From Peptostreptococcaceae bacterium oral taxon 113 str. W5053 (GTDB lineage: Bacteria > Bacillota > Clostridia > Tissierellales > Peptoniphilaceae): DNA of 60,737 nucleotides. Below the pieces are notes generated by a model, which saw nothing but the letters and a program-made list of their open reading frames with translations, ran no database searches and was not told the DNA's origin. Location: assembly GCA_000467935.1 (NCBI GenBank), contig KI259781.1:1-60737 (forward strand), written 5' to 3'. This document shows positions 51,135 to 58,923 of the stretch, piece after piece. A program made the position numbers and the translations under genes. Within the stretch, counting starts at the first letter, position 1, and every line of letters starts with the position of its first letter.

Positions 51135-51206
51135 ATGCGAAGAAAAGATCCCGAAATTCAAGTCTCCAAATCCAATCCCGGTCAAATAGTTTCTAAATAT
51201 AAATAA
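51135..51206 (+). CDS. 23-aa peptide of unknown function
   Basis: AAAGGAG is 8 bases before the ATG, as good a ribosome site as any in the window. The peptide begins MRRKDPEIQVSKSNPG and ends in KYK; it is basic, has no hydrophobic core and so no obvious signal peptide. It could be a leaderless peptide, a regulatory uORF or a small cytosolic protein. The exported protein gene starts 110 bases downstream behind its own promoter. Confidence 0.5.
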   Translation: MRRKDPEIQVSKSNPGQIVSKYK

Positions 51207-51259
51207 ATTTAATATACTCATCTTGTTTTTATTTTTTTATTATTATATTTTCTTGACTC

Positions 51260-51287
51260 TTAGAATAATTTCTGTTAGCATTATAAT
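51260..51287 (+). promoter_or_regulatory. Promoter of the exported-protein gene
   Basis: TTAGAA, 16 bases, TATAAT; a second TTGACT at 51253 is spaced too far. The start codon is 30 bases after the -10. Confidence 0.6.
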
Positions 51288-51316
51288 GTACCAAATATTT
51301 TATAAGGAGGATTGTT

Positions 51317-51745
51317 ATGAACACAAAAAAAATTCTGTCGGTATTGTTGTTGACCCTGCTGATAAGCTTGCCGTTAAGCACAGCATTTGCAAGGGAACAA
51401 GGTTTTGAGTTTTCACTATACTATCAGGGGGGACCGGAAGTAGAGCATACCTCTCCCGAGAGAAAACCCGATGCCGAACCCGCTCTGTATGCCTATTTAA
51501 CTTATATTAATTACAATGGAAGTTTTGTGGATGAGTATTTTACCATTTGGGCTGAAAAGAAAGTCTTGTTTTACACTACTTTAAGCAATCCGACCACAGT
51601 GCATGGATTGTACAATCCTGCATACACTTTTTATCGTGATGGGGGTGGCGTAATGCAGGGAAAATTCATAGGAATGGGAATTAAACGTCAGGGAAAAGTA
51701 CTTCGCGACAAAACAATAGGAGTAGGCGGTAAATTTGAACCTTAA
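51317..51745 (+). CDS. Exported small protein (DUF2712-like, tentative)
   Basis: A 142-aa precursor with a Sec signal peptide: basic MNTKK, hydrophobic core, and STAFA followed by REQGF, so cleavage near residue 26 leaves about 116 residues. The mature part is rich in Tyr, Gly and Phe, predicted beta, and ends with GKFIGMGIKRQGKVLRDK and a GVGGKFEP tail. The pattern recalls DUF2712-type secreted proteins found near ABC exporters, but the likeness is weak. AAGGAGG precedes the ATG. Its 3' end overlaps the lipoprotein gene. It could be a toxin or bacteriocin, or a surface protein. Confidence 0.82.
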   Translation: MNTKKILSVLLLTLLISLPLSTAFAREQGFEFSLYYQGGPEVEHTSPERKPDAEPALYAYLTYINYNGSFVDEYFTIWAEKKVLFYTTLSNPTTVHGLYNPAYTFYRDGGGVMQGKFIGMGIKRQGKVLRDKTIGVGGKFEP

Positions 51746-52637
51746 AAGTAAGTATTCATTAATATGGCTTTTAAGTTTTTCGGTTCTTTGTCTTTTTATC
51801 CCTTCCTGTACAAAAACCGAATCGGAAGCCTCCTCGCCCAAGTCGATATCCGAATGTAAGCTGACTGCCCTGGAGGGTATAATAGGAGAATCCGGGGCAG
51901 AAAGAGAGTATCCCTTTGCCCAAGAGGATTTTCCCGTGGTATTGGACTTTCTTCAATACTTTGACCGTTCCGCAGCTTCCCTCCCCGTAAAAGAACCGGA
52001 CGCCATGATTCCGGTGGGACATTTTGTTGCCCTGGATCAAAATGGAAAAACTTTTTCCTATGACTACCTGGTTGATAAAAAAAGTACAGATGAGTATCTG
52101 TGCCGTAAGGGCAATTGTATGCGTATCGATCCCGAGGATCCGAATCAAGCCGCCTTTTGGGAAAAAATCTACGCTCAAGTCGAAGAATCCGAAGAAGCGA
52201 AAAAAGGTCCGTTTCGGGAGATGCCTCCGGAGATTGTGAAAGTTTCCGTTGAGTTAGGCTTGGGAAACAAGTATAAAATGGATCACAGACATTTTGAACT
52301 TCCGAAAGAAAAATGGGAGAAACTGCAAGATTCGGTGCTTCAACTTCTAAAGCGGGAGCAAGTCGGGAAAAGTCCCGATCCCCATCAGGTCGGGCGTTCT
52401 CAAGGACTTATTTTTGCAGGCACGGACTATCGCTTTCTCTTTTTTTTCCCTTATATGGAACTGGCAAACAAAGAGCTTTCCGATCAGGATTCGGTGGATG
52501 TGCTCTTCTATTCCGGGGATGACTATAAGGTCTTGACAAAAACGGTTCCCTGCAACGATCCCGTCTTACAGGAAATCGTATCCGTGCTCCTTGAAGAAGA
52601 CCCCTGGAAGGCTGCTCGAAACAGAGAAGGAAGATAG
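51735..52637 (+). CDS. Lipoprotein of unknown function
   Basis: A 300-aa protein with signal peptide and lipobox (LCLFIPSC), so Cys25 should be lipidated and the protein surface-exposed. Another Cys pair is in LCRKGNCMR. No family is recognised. The start is TTG within the end of the exported-protein gene, after GGCGG; coupling to that gene suggests a joint task such as immunity, folding or capture of the secreted product. A strong terminator follows. Confidence 0.85.
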   Translation: MNLKSKYSLIWLLSFSVLCLFIPSCTKTESEASSPKSISECKLTALEGIIGESGAEREYPFAQEDFPVVLDFLQYFDRSAASLPVKEPDAMIPVGHFVALDQNGKTFSYDYLVDKKSTDEYLCRKGNCMRIDPEDPNQAAFWEKIYAQVEESEEAKKGPFREMPPEIVKVSVELGLGNKYKMDHRHFELPKEKWEKLQDSVLQLLKREQVGKSPDPHQVGRSQGLIFAGTDYRFLFFFPYMELANKELSDQDSVDVLFYSGDDYKVLTKTVPCNDPVLQEIVSVLLEEDPWKAARNREGR

Positions 52638-52642
52638 AAAAC

Positions 52643-52679
52643 AAAAAGAGGGGGACTTTTTTCGTCCCCTCTTTTTTTA
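52643..52679 (+). terminator. Intrinsic terminator after the lipoprotein gene
   Basis: AAAAAGAGGGGAC... pairs with GTCCCCTCTTTTT around a 7-base loop and ends in TTTTTT. It splits the locus into two transcripts or attenuates the ABC genes. Confidence 0.88.
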
Positions 52680-52791
52680 CGAAAACCGTCGGGCGGAAAA
52701 ATTTTTCCGAAAAGCCGCGTTCAACCATCCGCAACGGCAGCGAAATAAACCCGACAAATCATTTAAAATATAGTGAGGAATGGTGAATCAT

Positions 52792-53604
52792 ATGAAAAAT
52801 GAATGGAAACGGGCGTTTTTTCATCCGATATTCTGGTTGGGTGTTGTCATCATCACTTTGGTTCTTTATGCTTCCGGCAGGAATGCGCTGCTGTCCTTGG
52901 AGACACACGGGCAAGTCCCTCCGGAGTATTTATTGCGGGGAATGGAATATTCCGTCAACGGTTATGTGAATATTTATTGGAGTTCACTGATGAACTACGC
53001 TTTATGGCTGTGGCCTTTTTGGGTCGGCATTCCATATATTGTGGAATATGCTACGGAACTGTCCGCAGGTTTTGCGCCGATGATGAATCTGCGCACGGGC
53101 AAAAAAGGAATCTATGAACGGCGCAAGCTTTTGATCAGCGGTTTGATTTCCGGCTGTTCGGTGATTTTCCCCCTGCTTCTTTATCTTTTGATTCTGTATT
53201 TGCGTATAGGTCATTTCGGGCCGGGGCGATATATTGTGGAGTTGCAGGGCGGTATAGACCGATTGCCCTTTGTTTTTATTCATCCCCATGCTCTTTTTCA
53301 TCAAATTCTTCTGATCGGGGCATATGGTGTCGTCCTGGGGATTTTGGGAGCGTTGTTGGCAAGAAAATTAAAGCTTCCCGCATTTAGCTATCTTTTTGTT
53401 CCGGTCTGTCTGATCGGACAGAATAAAATCCTTGAAACTTTCGCCTTTCTCACCAAAAGCCGAATTTGGAATTCCTTTAATATTTTGGGAATCTATGTTA
53501 TGGATATCTACAGTTATCGCTATGTGATTATTCAATTGTTTGTTCTCATTTGTTTCGTCTATTTTCTTTATGAACACGAAAAAAGGAGTGAAGTGGAAGA
53601 ATGA
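52792..53604 (+). CDS. ABC-2-like membrane protein
   Basis: A 270-aa protein with about six hydrophobic segments, starting MKNEWKRAFFHPIFWLG, the usual opening of ABC-2 permeases (short amphipathic helix, then TM1). The ATG at 52792 has GGTGA 5 bases upstream; the ATG at 52780 is too close to GAGG. It overlaps the next gene (ATGA). With the second permease and the ATPase it forms an exporter or a lantibiotic-immunity-like complex. Confidence 0.8.
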   Translation: MKNEWKRAFFHPIFWLGVVIITLVLYASGRNALLSLETHGQVPPEYLLRGMEYSVNGYVNIYWSSLMNYALWLWPFWVGIPYIVEYATELSAGFAPMMNLRTGKKGIYERRKLLISGLISGCSVIFPLLLYLLILYLRIGHFGPGRYIVELQGGIDRLPFVFIHPHALFHQILLIGAYGVVLGILGALLARKLKLPAFSYLFVPVCLIGQNKILETFAFLTKSRIWNSFNILGIYVMDIYSYRYVIIQLFVLICFVYFLYEHEKRSEVEE

Positions 53605-54386
53605 AAGGATTATTTCGATTTACGTTTCAAAAACAGCTTTTTTATTTTCCCCTGTTCGTCGCCTTGATTGTTCTTTTCGTTTTGATTTCCTTAGGCGAAA
53701 TACAGATCACGGGAAACACATTGTTTGATGATGCTTCCACCTATATCTACGACGGCAATGAAGTGCTTCTGGATCTTTTTACCGGTTTGGATAATCTGAC
53801 GATTATTTATGTTCCGCTGTTTTTTCTGTTCGGAATCCATTTGATGCAGCGCATGGAACATATGGGTTACTTGATTTTACGCCATAAAAATCGGCATGCC
53901 TGGAGCGGAAAACTTCTTGGGGTTTCCATCCTTGTATGGATAACTTTTATGTTCTTTTATATGCTGTCCAATTTTATTTTGGTGCATGCCTTCTTTCCTT
54001 TTAAGAACAGACGCACGATTTTTTCCGATCTTCTGAAAGTTCCCAAAGAACATTTAGCGGCAGAGTATATTCCATCGGCGGCGCTGAAATTCGGTTTGTG
54101 TCTGCTGGCTTTTCTGTGGCTTTATATTTTGCTTCGATTTCTGTTTGAAAAGAAAGGGGTGGCTATCGCCGTTATCCTATTCTATTTGGCGGCGAATATC
54201 GCTTATCCAAGACTTCCCTATATCCCCTTCTTTTCTCAGTGGTTAGCGTATTCGATGATTTCCTGCGTGAAAATGTATCATCCGATGGGACTGTGGCTTT
54301 TGATTGCAAGAATCTGTTTGTTCGGTCTCGGCATTGTCTTGTTTTCAAATCGATTTCAATTTAAATGGAAAGAGGTACGTCAATGA
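53601..54386 (+). CDS. Second ABC-2-like membrane protein
   Basis: A 261-aa protein with about six hydrophobic segments, beginning MKGLFRFTFQKQLFYFPLF. It resembles the first permease in size and layout but not closely in sequence, suggesting a heterodimeric membrane part. Both ends overlap their neighbours by ATGA, a tightly coupled operon. No substrate-binding motif is visible. Confidence 0.8.
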   Translation: MKGLFRFTFQKQLFYFPLFVALIVLFVLISLGEIQITGNTLFDDASTYIYDGNEVLLDLFTGLDNLTIIYVPLFFLFGIHLMQRMEHMGYLILRHKNRHAWSGKLLGVSILVWITFMFFYMLSNFILVHAFFPFKNRRTIFSDLLKVPKEHLAAEYIPSAALKFGLCLLAFLWLYILLRFLFEKKGVAIAVILFYLAANIAYPRLPYIPFFSQWLAYSMISCVKMYHPMGLWLLIARICLFGLGIVLFSNRFQFKWKEVRQ

Positions 54387-55012
54387 TTGAAGTAAAAAAT
54401 ATCTCCAAAAATTTTGGAACTCAAAAGATTTTGGACAACGTGAGTTTCTCTTTGAACAGTGGTGAAATTATAGGGATTTCCGGACGAAACGGTGCGGGAA
54501 AATCCGTGCTTTTTAAAATTCTGTGCGGGCTAATCTATCCGGACAGCGGAGAGGTTTTGTATAATGGAAAGAAACTGCATCGGGGGTATTTCCCCGAGTC
54601 TACCGGTGTTGTGCTGGACGCTTTGGGTTTTATCCCATATTATACGGGTTTCCGAAATTTAAAGCTTCTTGCCGATGTAAACGGAAAAATCAAGGACGAT
54701 GTCATTCGTTTTTATCTGGATTTGGTCGGTCTTGGAGATCAAAAGAAAAAATTGGTTTTTCAATACTCGAAAGGTATGAAAAAACGCCTGGCATTGGCAC
54801 AGGCTCTGATGGAAAATCCCGATATTCTGATTTTAGATGAACCTTTTGACGGTATCGACTATAACGGACTGCTCTACTTCCGGGATGTCCTCCAACAAGA
54901 GCGGGACAAGGGAAAATCCATTCTGATGACCAGTCATAATCAGGAAGATTTAAATGTGTTGACGAATCGTATTTTGTTGTTGCAAGACGGCAAATTATCC
55001 TTGAAAAAGTGA
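54383..55012 (+). CDS. ABC transporter ATP-binding protein
   Basis: A 209-aa ATPase. Walker A GRNGAGKSVLFK, signature YSKGMKKRLALAQAL (an LSGGQ variant), Walker B ILILDEPFDGID and the switch His in MTSHNQED are all present. It drives the two ABC-2 proteins. It is short, without a C-terminal extension. The ATG at 54383 overlaps the permease stop (ATGA) and has AGAGG 7 bases upstream. Confidence 0.95.
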   Translation: MIEVKNISKNFGTQKILDNVSFSLNSGEIIGISGRNGAGKSVLFKILCGLIYPDSGEVLYNGKKLHRGYFPESTGVVLDALGFIPYYTGFRNLKLLADVNGKIKDDVIRFYLDLVGLGDQKKKLVFQYSKGMKKRLALAQALMENPDILILDEPFDGIDYNGLLYFRDVLQQERDKGKSILMTSHNQEDLNVLTNRILLLQDGKLSLKK

Positions 55013-55021
55013 GGGTTCATA

Positions 55022-55639
55022 ATGAAAACCAAAAAAATCATTTTCTTTTGTTTGCTTATCTGCCTTTTCGGCTTATGGATAATTCAAGCCGACCGGACGA
55101 ACACGTTGATTATTCATCAAACACAGGCTTCTCGGGCCCTTGCAGCGATAAACAAGACGGATTTAACGGATGCGAAGAAGATTCCCGCCACGCATTCCAT
55201 GGTGTTTACGCTGCTTTTGGAAAATCCCGAACCTCAATATCAAGTGATGCGGGTGGATGTATATGTGGACAACCCTCAAGACCGTGCATTTTTTGCCGCT
55301 TTATTGGATCGAGTGCGTCAAGCCGAGTCTGTTTCATACCCCACTCCTCATTTTCATTCCTATTTGGAATGGAACACGGGAGAATATACTGACGAAGGTG
55401 TCCCGTTGCAATCCCGTCTTAATTTTCTATTTCGGGATCTGAGTCCGGCTTTGCGGAATAAACCCTGGAAAAAAAAGTTAGAGGGGGATAAAATCCCTTT
55501 TTTTTATCATCGCAGCGATATGTACGGTTCGGAAATTTTATTTTTGGAATATGGCGATGAAGATTTGGTTGTGCGAAGTATTCGTGAATATTTAATGGAA
55601 GCTTTATCCGGACACGGATTGGATGAATTTTTAACCTGA
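55022..55639 (+). CDS. Membrane-anchored extracytoplasmic protein of unknown function
   Basis: A 205-aa protein with an N-terminal hydrophobic helix (about residues 5-22) lacking a clear cleavage site or lipobox, so it is probably anchored with about 180 residues outside. No motif is recognised. GAGGG is 6 bases before the ATG, and it follows the ATPase stop by 9 bases, making it part of the exporter operon. It may be an accessory (HlyD-like role) or immunity protein. Confidence 0.8.
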   Translation: MKTKKIIFFCLLICLFGLWIIQADRTNTLIIHQTQASRALAAINKTDLTDAKKIPATHSMVFTLLLENPEPQYQVMRVDVYVDNPQDRAFFAALLDRVRQAESVSYPTPHFHSYLEWNTGEYTDEGVPLQSRLNFLFRDLSPALRNKPWKKKLEGDKIPFFYHRSDMYGSEILFLEYGDEDLVVRSIREYLMEALSGHGLDEFLT

Positions 55640-55657
55640 TCGATGTCGAATCAACTC

Positions 55658-55702
55658 AAAAATGCGCCTCGTTTTTTCTCCGAGACGCATTTGTTTATTT
55701 TT
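55658..55702. terminator. Bidirectional intrinsic terminator
   Basis: AAATGCGcCTCG pairs with CGAGaCGCATTT around a 9-base loop, with T-rich flanks, between the convergent exporter and CpXC genes. Confidence 0.85.
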
Positions 55703-56312
55703 TCCATAGGATTTTTTCCGCCCATGCCCGATTGATTTCCGGGAAAAAGACATCTTCCTCCTCATGTTTTTTTAATTCTTCCGACACGATATCATATTGC
55801 ATTGTATCAAAAGGCAGGGCATAATCCTCTTCTTTGGTGTGAAAAACAATATGATTTTTCCCCTGTTCATCCTGTTGAAAGTAAATCCCCGAAAGGTTTA
55901 AGTTCGGATGATCTTCTTTAAAAGGAACTTCTCCCACAAATTTCAACAATTCCACCGCAGTATCGTCCAAATCCGCATCGCCGATTAAAATTTTTTCACA
56001 AAGCTCGTTGACATTACGCACCAGACGAAAAACATAACCTTGTTCCGCCAAAGGCATAAGGCTTGCCCGCATTTGCTCCGGAACTCGTTCATCTTCATCG
56101 GGAATCATAAAAATCATAAACTTGCGTTCCATATCGTGATAGAGCATAGGGTAGACCACTTCCGTCTCAAAACCGCAACTGCATCCGAAGTGAAACAATC
56201 TGTGACTTAAAATTTCCTCTTTAAACCGAGGCTCCGCCGTAATATTTAAATTATGAAAGATAGGAAAATTGGTTTCCCGTCCGCAGTTTGGACAAATAAA
56301 CGCATCCGACAT
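55695..56312 (-). CDS. CpXC domain protein
   Basis: A 205-aa protein with an N-terminal zinc-ribbon-like CPXC domain: FICPNCGRETNFP and, about 35 residues later, GCSCGFETEV supply the four Cys. The C-terminal half is acidic and unlike anything I can name. CpXC proteins are common in anaerobes but have no known function. AGGAGG precedes the ATG; it follows carbamate kinase by 9 bases in the same operon. Confidence 0.88.
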   Translation of the reverse strand: MSDAFICPNCGRETNFPIFHNLNITAEPRFKEEILSHRLFHFGCSCGFETEVVYPMLYHDMERKFMIFMIPDEDERVPEQMRASLMPLAEQGYVFRLVRNVNELCEKILIGDADLDDTAVELLKFVGEVPFKEDHPNLNLSGIYFQQDEQGKNHIVFHTKEEDYALPFDTMQYDIVSEELKKHEEEDVFFPEINRAWAEKILWKK

Positions 56313-56321
56313 GATTTCCTC

Positions 56322-57233
56322 CTATTCGATTCGAGTGCCTGTATGACCGTTTAATGCTTCCGCCGCCTTCTCCAAAGAGGTGATGATTGCCGTTTTTCTC
56401 GGATGTGAAGATGCAAAAGCACATGCCGCCTGAACTTTGGGCAACATGGAACCTTCGGCAAAGTGCCCCTCTTCAATGAGGGCGGGGATGTCTTCCACTT
56501 TGAGCAGGGTGCATTTTTTTTCATTCGGTTTTCCGAAATTTAATGCAACCTGTTCTACTGCCGTCAAAATCATAAAGATATCCGCATCGATTAATTCCGC
56601 CAATTTTTCTCCGGTAAAATCCTTATCGATAACGGCAGAAATTCCTTGATATTCTCCATTGTGACGGATCACCGGAATACCGCCTCCGCCACCGGCAATC
56701 ACTACAACGCCCGCTTTCAACAAAGACAACAAACTTTCCTTTTCCAAAATATCCACCGGTTTGGGACTGGCTACCACTTGACGAAATCCTCTGCCCGCAT
56801 CCTCCATTACGGCAATGCCTTGCACTTGACACGCCATGATTTCTTCCTCACTTAAAAAATGTCCGATCGGTTTGGTCGGGTGTTTAAAGGCTTCGTCCTT
56901 TTCATCCACCAATACTCGTGTAATCATGGTTACCACATTTTTTTTCATACGTCTTCGGCTAAATTCATTGACCAAAGCGTTTTGCATATGATAGCCGATA
57001 TATCCTTGGCTCATCGCCCCACATTCCGGCAAAGGCATTTTCGGAGTTTCCTCCCCTTCAAAAGCCTTTTGGATCATACCCACCTGGGGTCCGTTTCCGT
57101 GCCCAATAACCACTTCATGCCCTTGCGCCACCAAATCGGCAATGGTCACCACGGTACGAGCCACCGCTTTTTTTTGCTCTTCCGGATTATTTCCCAGCGC
57201 ATTGCCTCCCAAGGCAATTACAATTTTACTCAT
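56322..57233 (-). CDS. arcC: Carbamate kinase
   Basis: A 303-aa amino-acid-kinase-fold enzyme that makes ATP from carbamoyl phosphate and ADP. Blocks: VIALGGNALG, VIGHGNGPQVGMI, VVIAGGGGGIPVIR, GISAVIDKDFTGEKLA. The ATG at 57233 follows GGAG and overlaps the upstream stop (ATGA). No arginine deiminase or ornithine carbamoyltransferase gene is beside it, so the carbamoyl phosphate source lies elsewhere, perhaps purine or ureide fermentation. Confidence 0.95.
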   Translation of the reverse strand: MSKIVIALGGNALGNNPEEQKKAVARTVVTIADLVAQGHEVVIGHGNGPQVGMIQKAFEGEETPKMPLPECGAMSQGYIGYHMQNALVNEFSRRRMKKNVVTMITRVLVDEKDEAFKHPTKPIGHFLSEEEIMACQVQGIAVMEDAGRGFRQVVASPKPVDILEKESLLSLLKAGVVVIAGGGGGIPVIRHNGEYQGISAVIDKDFTGEKLAELIDADIFMILTAVEQVALNFGKPNEKKCTLLKVEDIPALIEEGHFAEGSMLPKVQAACAFASSHPRKTAIITSLEKAAEALNGHTGTRIE

Positions 57234-58537
57234 ACTTCTCCACTTCCTCCCCACTCCATGATGTCTTGCTTTTGTCTTAAACGAAGAAGGGTCGTATCTT
57301 CCAAATCCACCATGGCATAGGTCATCCAGGTATCTTTTTTGACATCCTCCTTCATCACCGCCCCCTCGGTTAACAAACCCATAGGCACATAATTTTCCTC
57401 TTGTTGAGTGCTATGGGAAACGATCATTCCATAACAACTTTTTCCGCCAATCCCTTCCAGAGATTCTCCTTTTTTCAAATCTTTTTTCGCCACGGCAACG
57501 GTGTCACAAACCTGACCGCAACCTGGGGCGATCGTAGCCTCTCTTTCCACAATGGCATTGTAAATCGACAGAGGGGTTTCCAAACTGGTCAAATGATAGG
57601 GACGATGCAATATAAAATTCGGTCCTTCCCCCATATGAAGATATCCCATCAATTTTTTGACATCTTCATTTTTACTGGTTACAACGGCAAAGACTCCCGG
57701 TGCCATGCCGAAAGCGAAATCCACTATGCCGTAACCGGATAAAATTCCCCCCTCTTCTTTCAAGGAAAAAATTCGGGACAAATTTTCGGGTGTAGCTTTA
57801 GGTCCGTGACATCCGGGAATATCCGGCACAAAACCTAACGCATTGCCTACGCCGGTCAGCTCAATCATCGTATTGGTTCCGTCGACAAAACCGGTCAGCA
57901 TCCTTGGGGATAAACCCTGTTTAAGGGCCGTTTGTCTAAGATCGTCTTCCGTCATGCTTCGGTTTAAAATATTATTTTTCCCCTTTCCTACAGCCAATAA
58001 ATCAAAACCCACGCCTAACGCAAAGTCGGAAAGTTCCATAATGGCTCCCGGTTCATCACCGGCGCTGCCTGTGTAAATCAGTCCTTTTTCTTCAGCTCTT
58101 TTTAACAACAGGGGACCGATAACCGAATCCAATTCCACATTAAGACTGATTAAATCTTTTCCCGCATCCAAAGTTTTGATAGCCAGTTCGGCTCCGAAAA
58201 TCGGGCTGCCCGTCGCATCCACAACCCCTTGAATCGCATCGATTTGAAAAGGCAAATCCGAATCCTCCGTCAATACAAAACGCCCCTTTTGAACGGCTTC
58301 TTTTGCCTTTTCCAATTGATTGGTGATCACCATATCCTCCATGGATACGCCGGCAGTCAAAAAAGCCGCCTTTCCCTTTTCCAAAGTGCGGCCGACTACA
58401 ACGGAAGGACGCATCCCCGGAATACGAGACATTTGGGCGATCAGTCCTCGACCCATTTTTCCCGTTCCAATCAAAGCCACCTGAACTTTTTTTCCTTCTC
58501 TATCCATTTGTAACAGCTTACGATTAATCCGCAGCAT
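57230..58537 (-). CDS. Homoserine-dehydrogenase-like oxidoreductase with SAF domain
   Basis: A 435-aa protein. The N-terminal Rossmann fold has VALIGTGKMGRGLIAQM; the middle resembles homoserine dehydrogenase-like dehydrogenases (VVDATGSPIFGAELA, YTGSAGDEPGAIMEL); the C-terminus (about 350-420) resembles a SAF domain (VAKKDLKKGESLEGIGG). This family is widespread but its substrate is not established to my knowledge. GAGGGG is 8 bases before the ATG. It is first in an operon with carbamate kinase and CpXC, hinting at amino-acid or carbamoyl catabolism. Confidence 0.88.
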   Translation of the reverse strand: MLRINRKLLQMDREGKKVQVALIGTGKMGRGLIAQMSRIPGMRPSVVVGRTLEKGKAAFLTAGVSMEDMVITNQLEKAKEAVQKGRFVLTEDSDLPFQIDAIQGVVDATGSPIFGAELAIKTLDAGKDLISLNVELDSVIGPLLLKRAEEKGLIYTGSAGDEPGAIMELSDFALGVGFDLLAVGKGKNNILNRSMTEDDLRQTALKQGLSPRMLTGFVDGTNTMIELTGVGNALGFVPDIPGCHGPKATPENLSRIFSLKEEGGILSGYGIVDFAFGMAPGVFAVVTSKNEDVKKLMGYLHMGEGPNFILHRPYHLTSLETPLSIYNAIVEREATIAPGCGQVCDTVAVAKKDLKKGESLEGIGGKSCYGMIVSHSTQQEENYVPMGLLTEGAVMKEDVKKDTWMTYAMVDLEDTTLLRLRQKQDIMEWGGSGEV

Positions 58538-58566
58538 AACATCTTCCCCTCTTTCTTTCCCCTACT

Positions 58567-58594
58567 ATTATACCTGATTTACTGTATAATCCAA
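58567..58594 (-). promoter_or_regulatory. Promoter of the oxidoreductase/arcC operon
   Basis: TTGGAT, 16 bases, TATAAT on the minus strand, 29 bases before the ATG. Confidence 0.65.
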
Positions 58595-58627
58595 TCAAAA
58601 TCTTTATTTTCCGAAATTTTTTGCAAA

Positions 58628-58664
58628 ATAAAAAATCGGAGATGTGATTTTCTCCGATTTTTAA
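58628..58664 (-). terminator. Intrinsic terminator after the HMA gene
   Basis: On the minus strand AAAAATCGGAGA pairs with TCTCCGATTTTT around 8 bases, ending in TTTTTATTTT. Confidence 0.9.
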
Positions 58665-58669
58665 AATAC

Positions 58670-58864
58670 CTATTTCAGAATAAAGCCCGCATCTTCCACC
58701 GCCTCGCGAACCGCATTCATCGTGTACTCTCCCTCAATTTGAGCTGTTCCCGACTTCAAATCCACATCCACGTGAACCATTCCCGGAACATGAGACAACT
58801 CTTTTTCAACAGCCATCTTGCAATGCTCACAACTCATTCCTTCAATTTGAATCGTTTCTTTCAT
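58670..58864 (-). CDS. Heavy-metal-associated (CopZ-like) protein
   Basis: A 64-aa single HMA domain. The metal loop is GMSCEHCKMAVEKEL (Cys-x-x-Cys at residues 12 and 15) and the typical end is AVREAVEDAGF. It binds Cu(I) or another soft metal in the cytosol and usually hands it to a P-type ATPase; no such ATPase is nearby. GGAGG precedes the ATG, with an extended -10 (TGGTATAAT, 58888-58896) upstream. Confidence 0.93.
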   Translation of the reverse strand: MKETIQIEGMSCEHCKMAVEKELSHVPGMVHVDVDLKSGTAQIEGEYTMNAVREAVEDAGFILK

Positions 58865-58887
58865 GCTGTATCTCCTCCTTCTCTTTT

Positions 58888-58896
58888 ATTATACCA
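58888..58896 (-). promoter_or_regulatory. Extended -10 promoter of the HMA gene
   Basis: TGGTATAAT on the minus strand, 24 bases before the ATG. Confidence 0.55.
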
Positions 58897-58923
58897 TGCT
58901 TTTCCTAAAAGCAATATTAAAGA

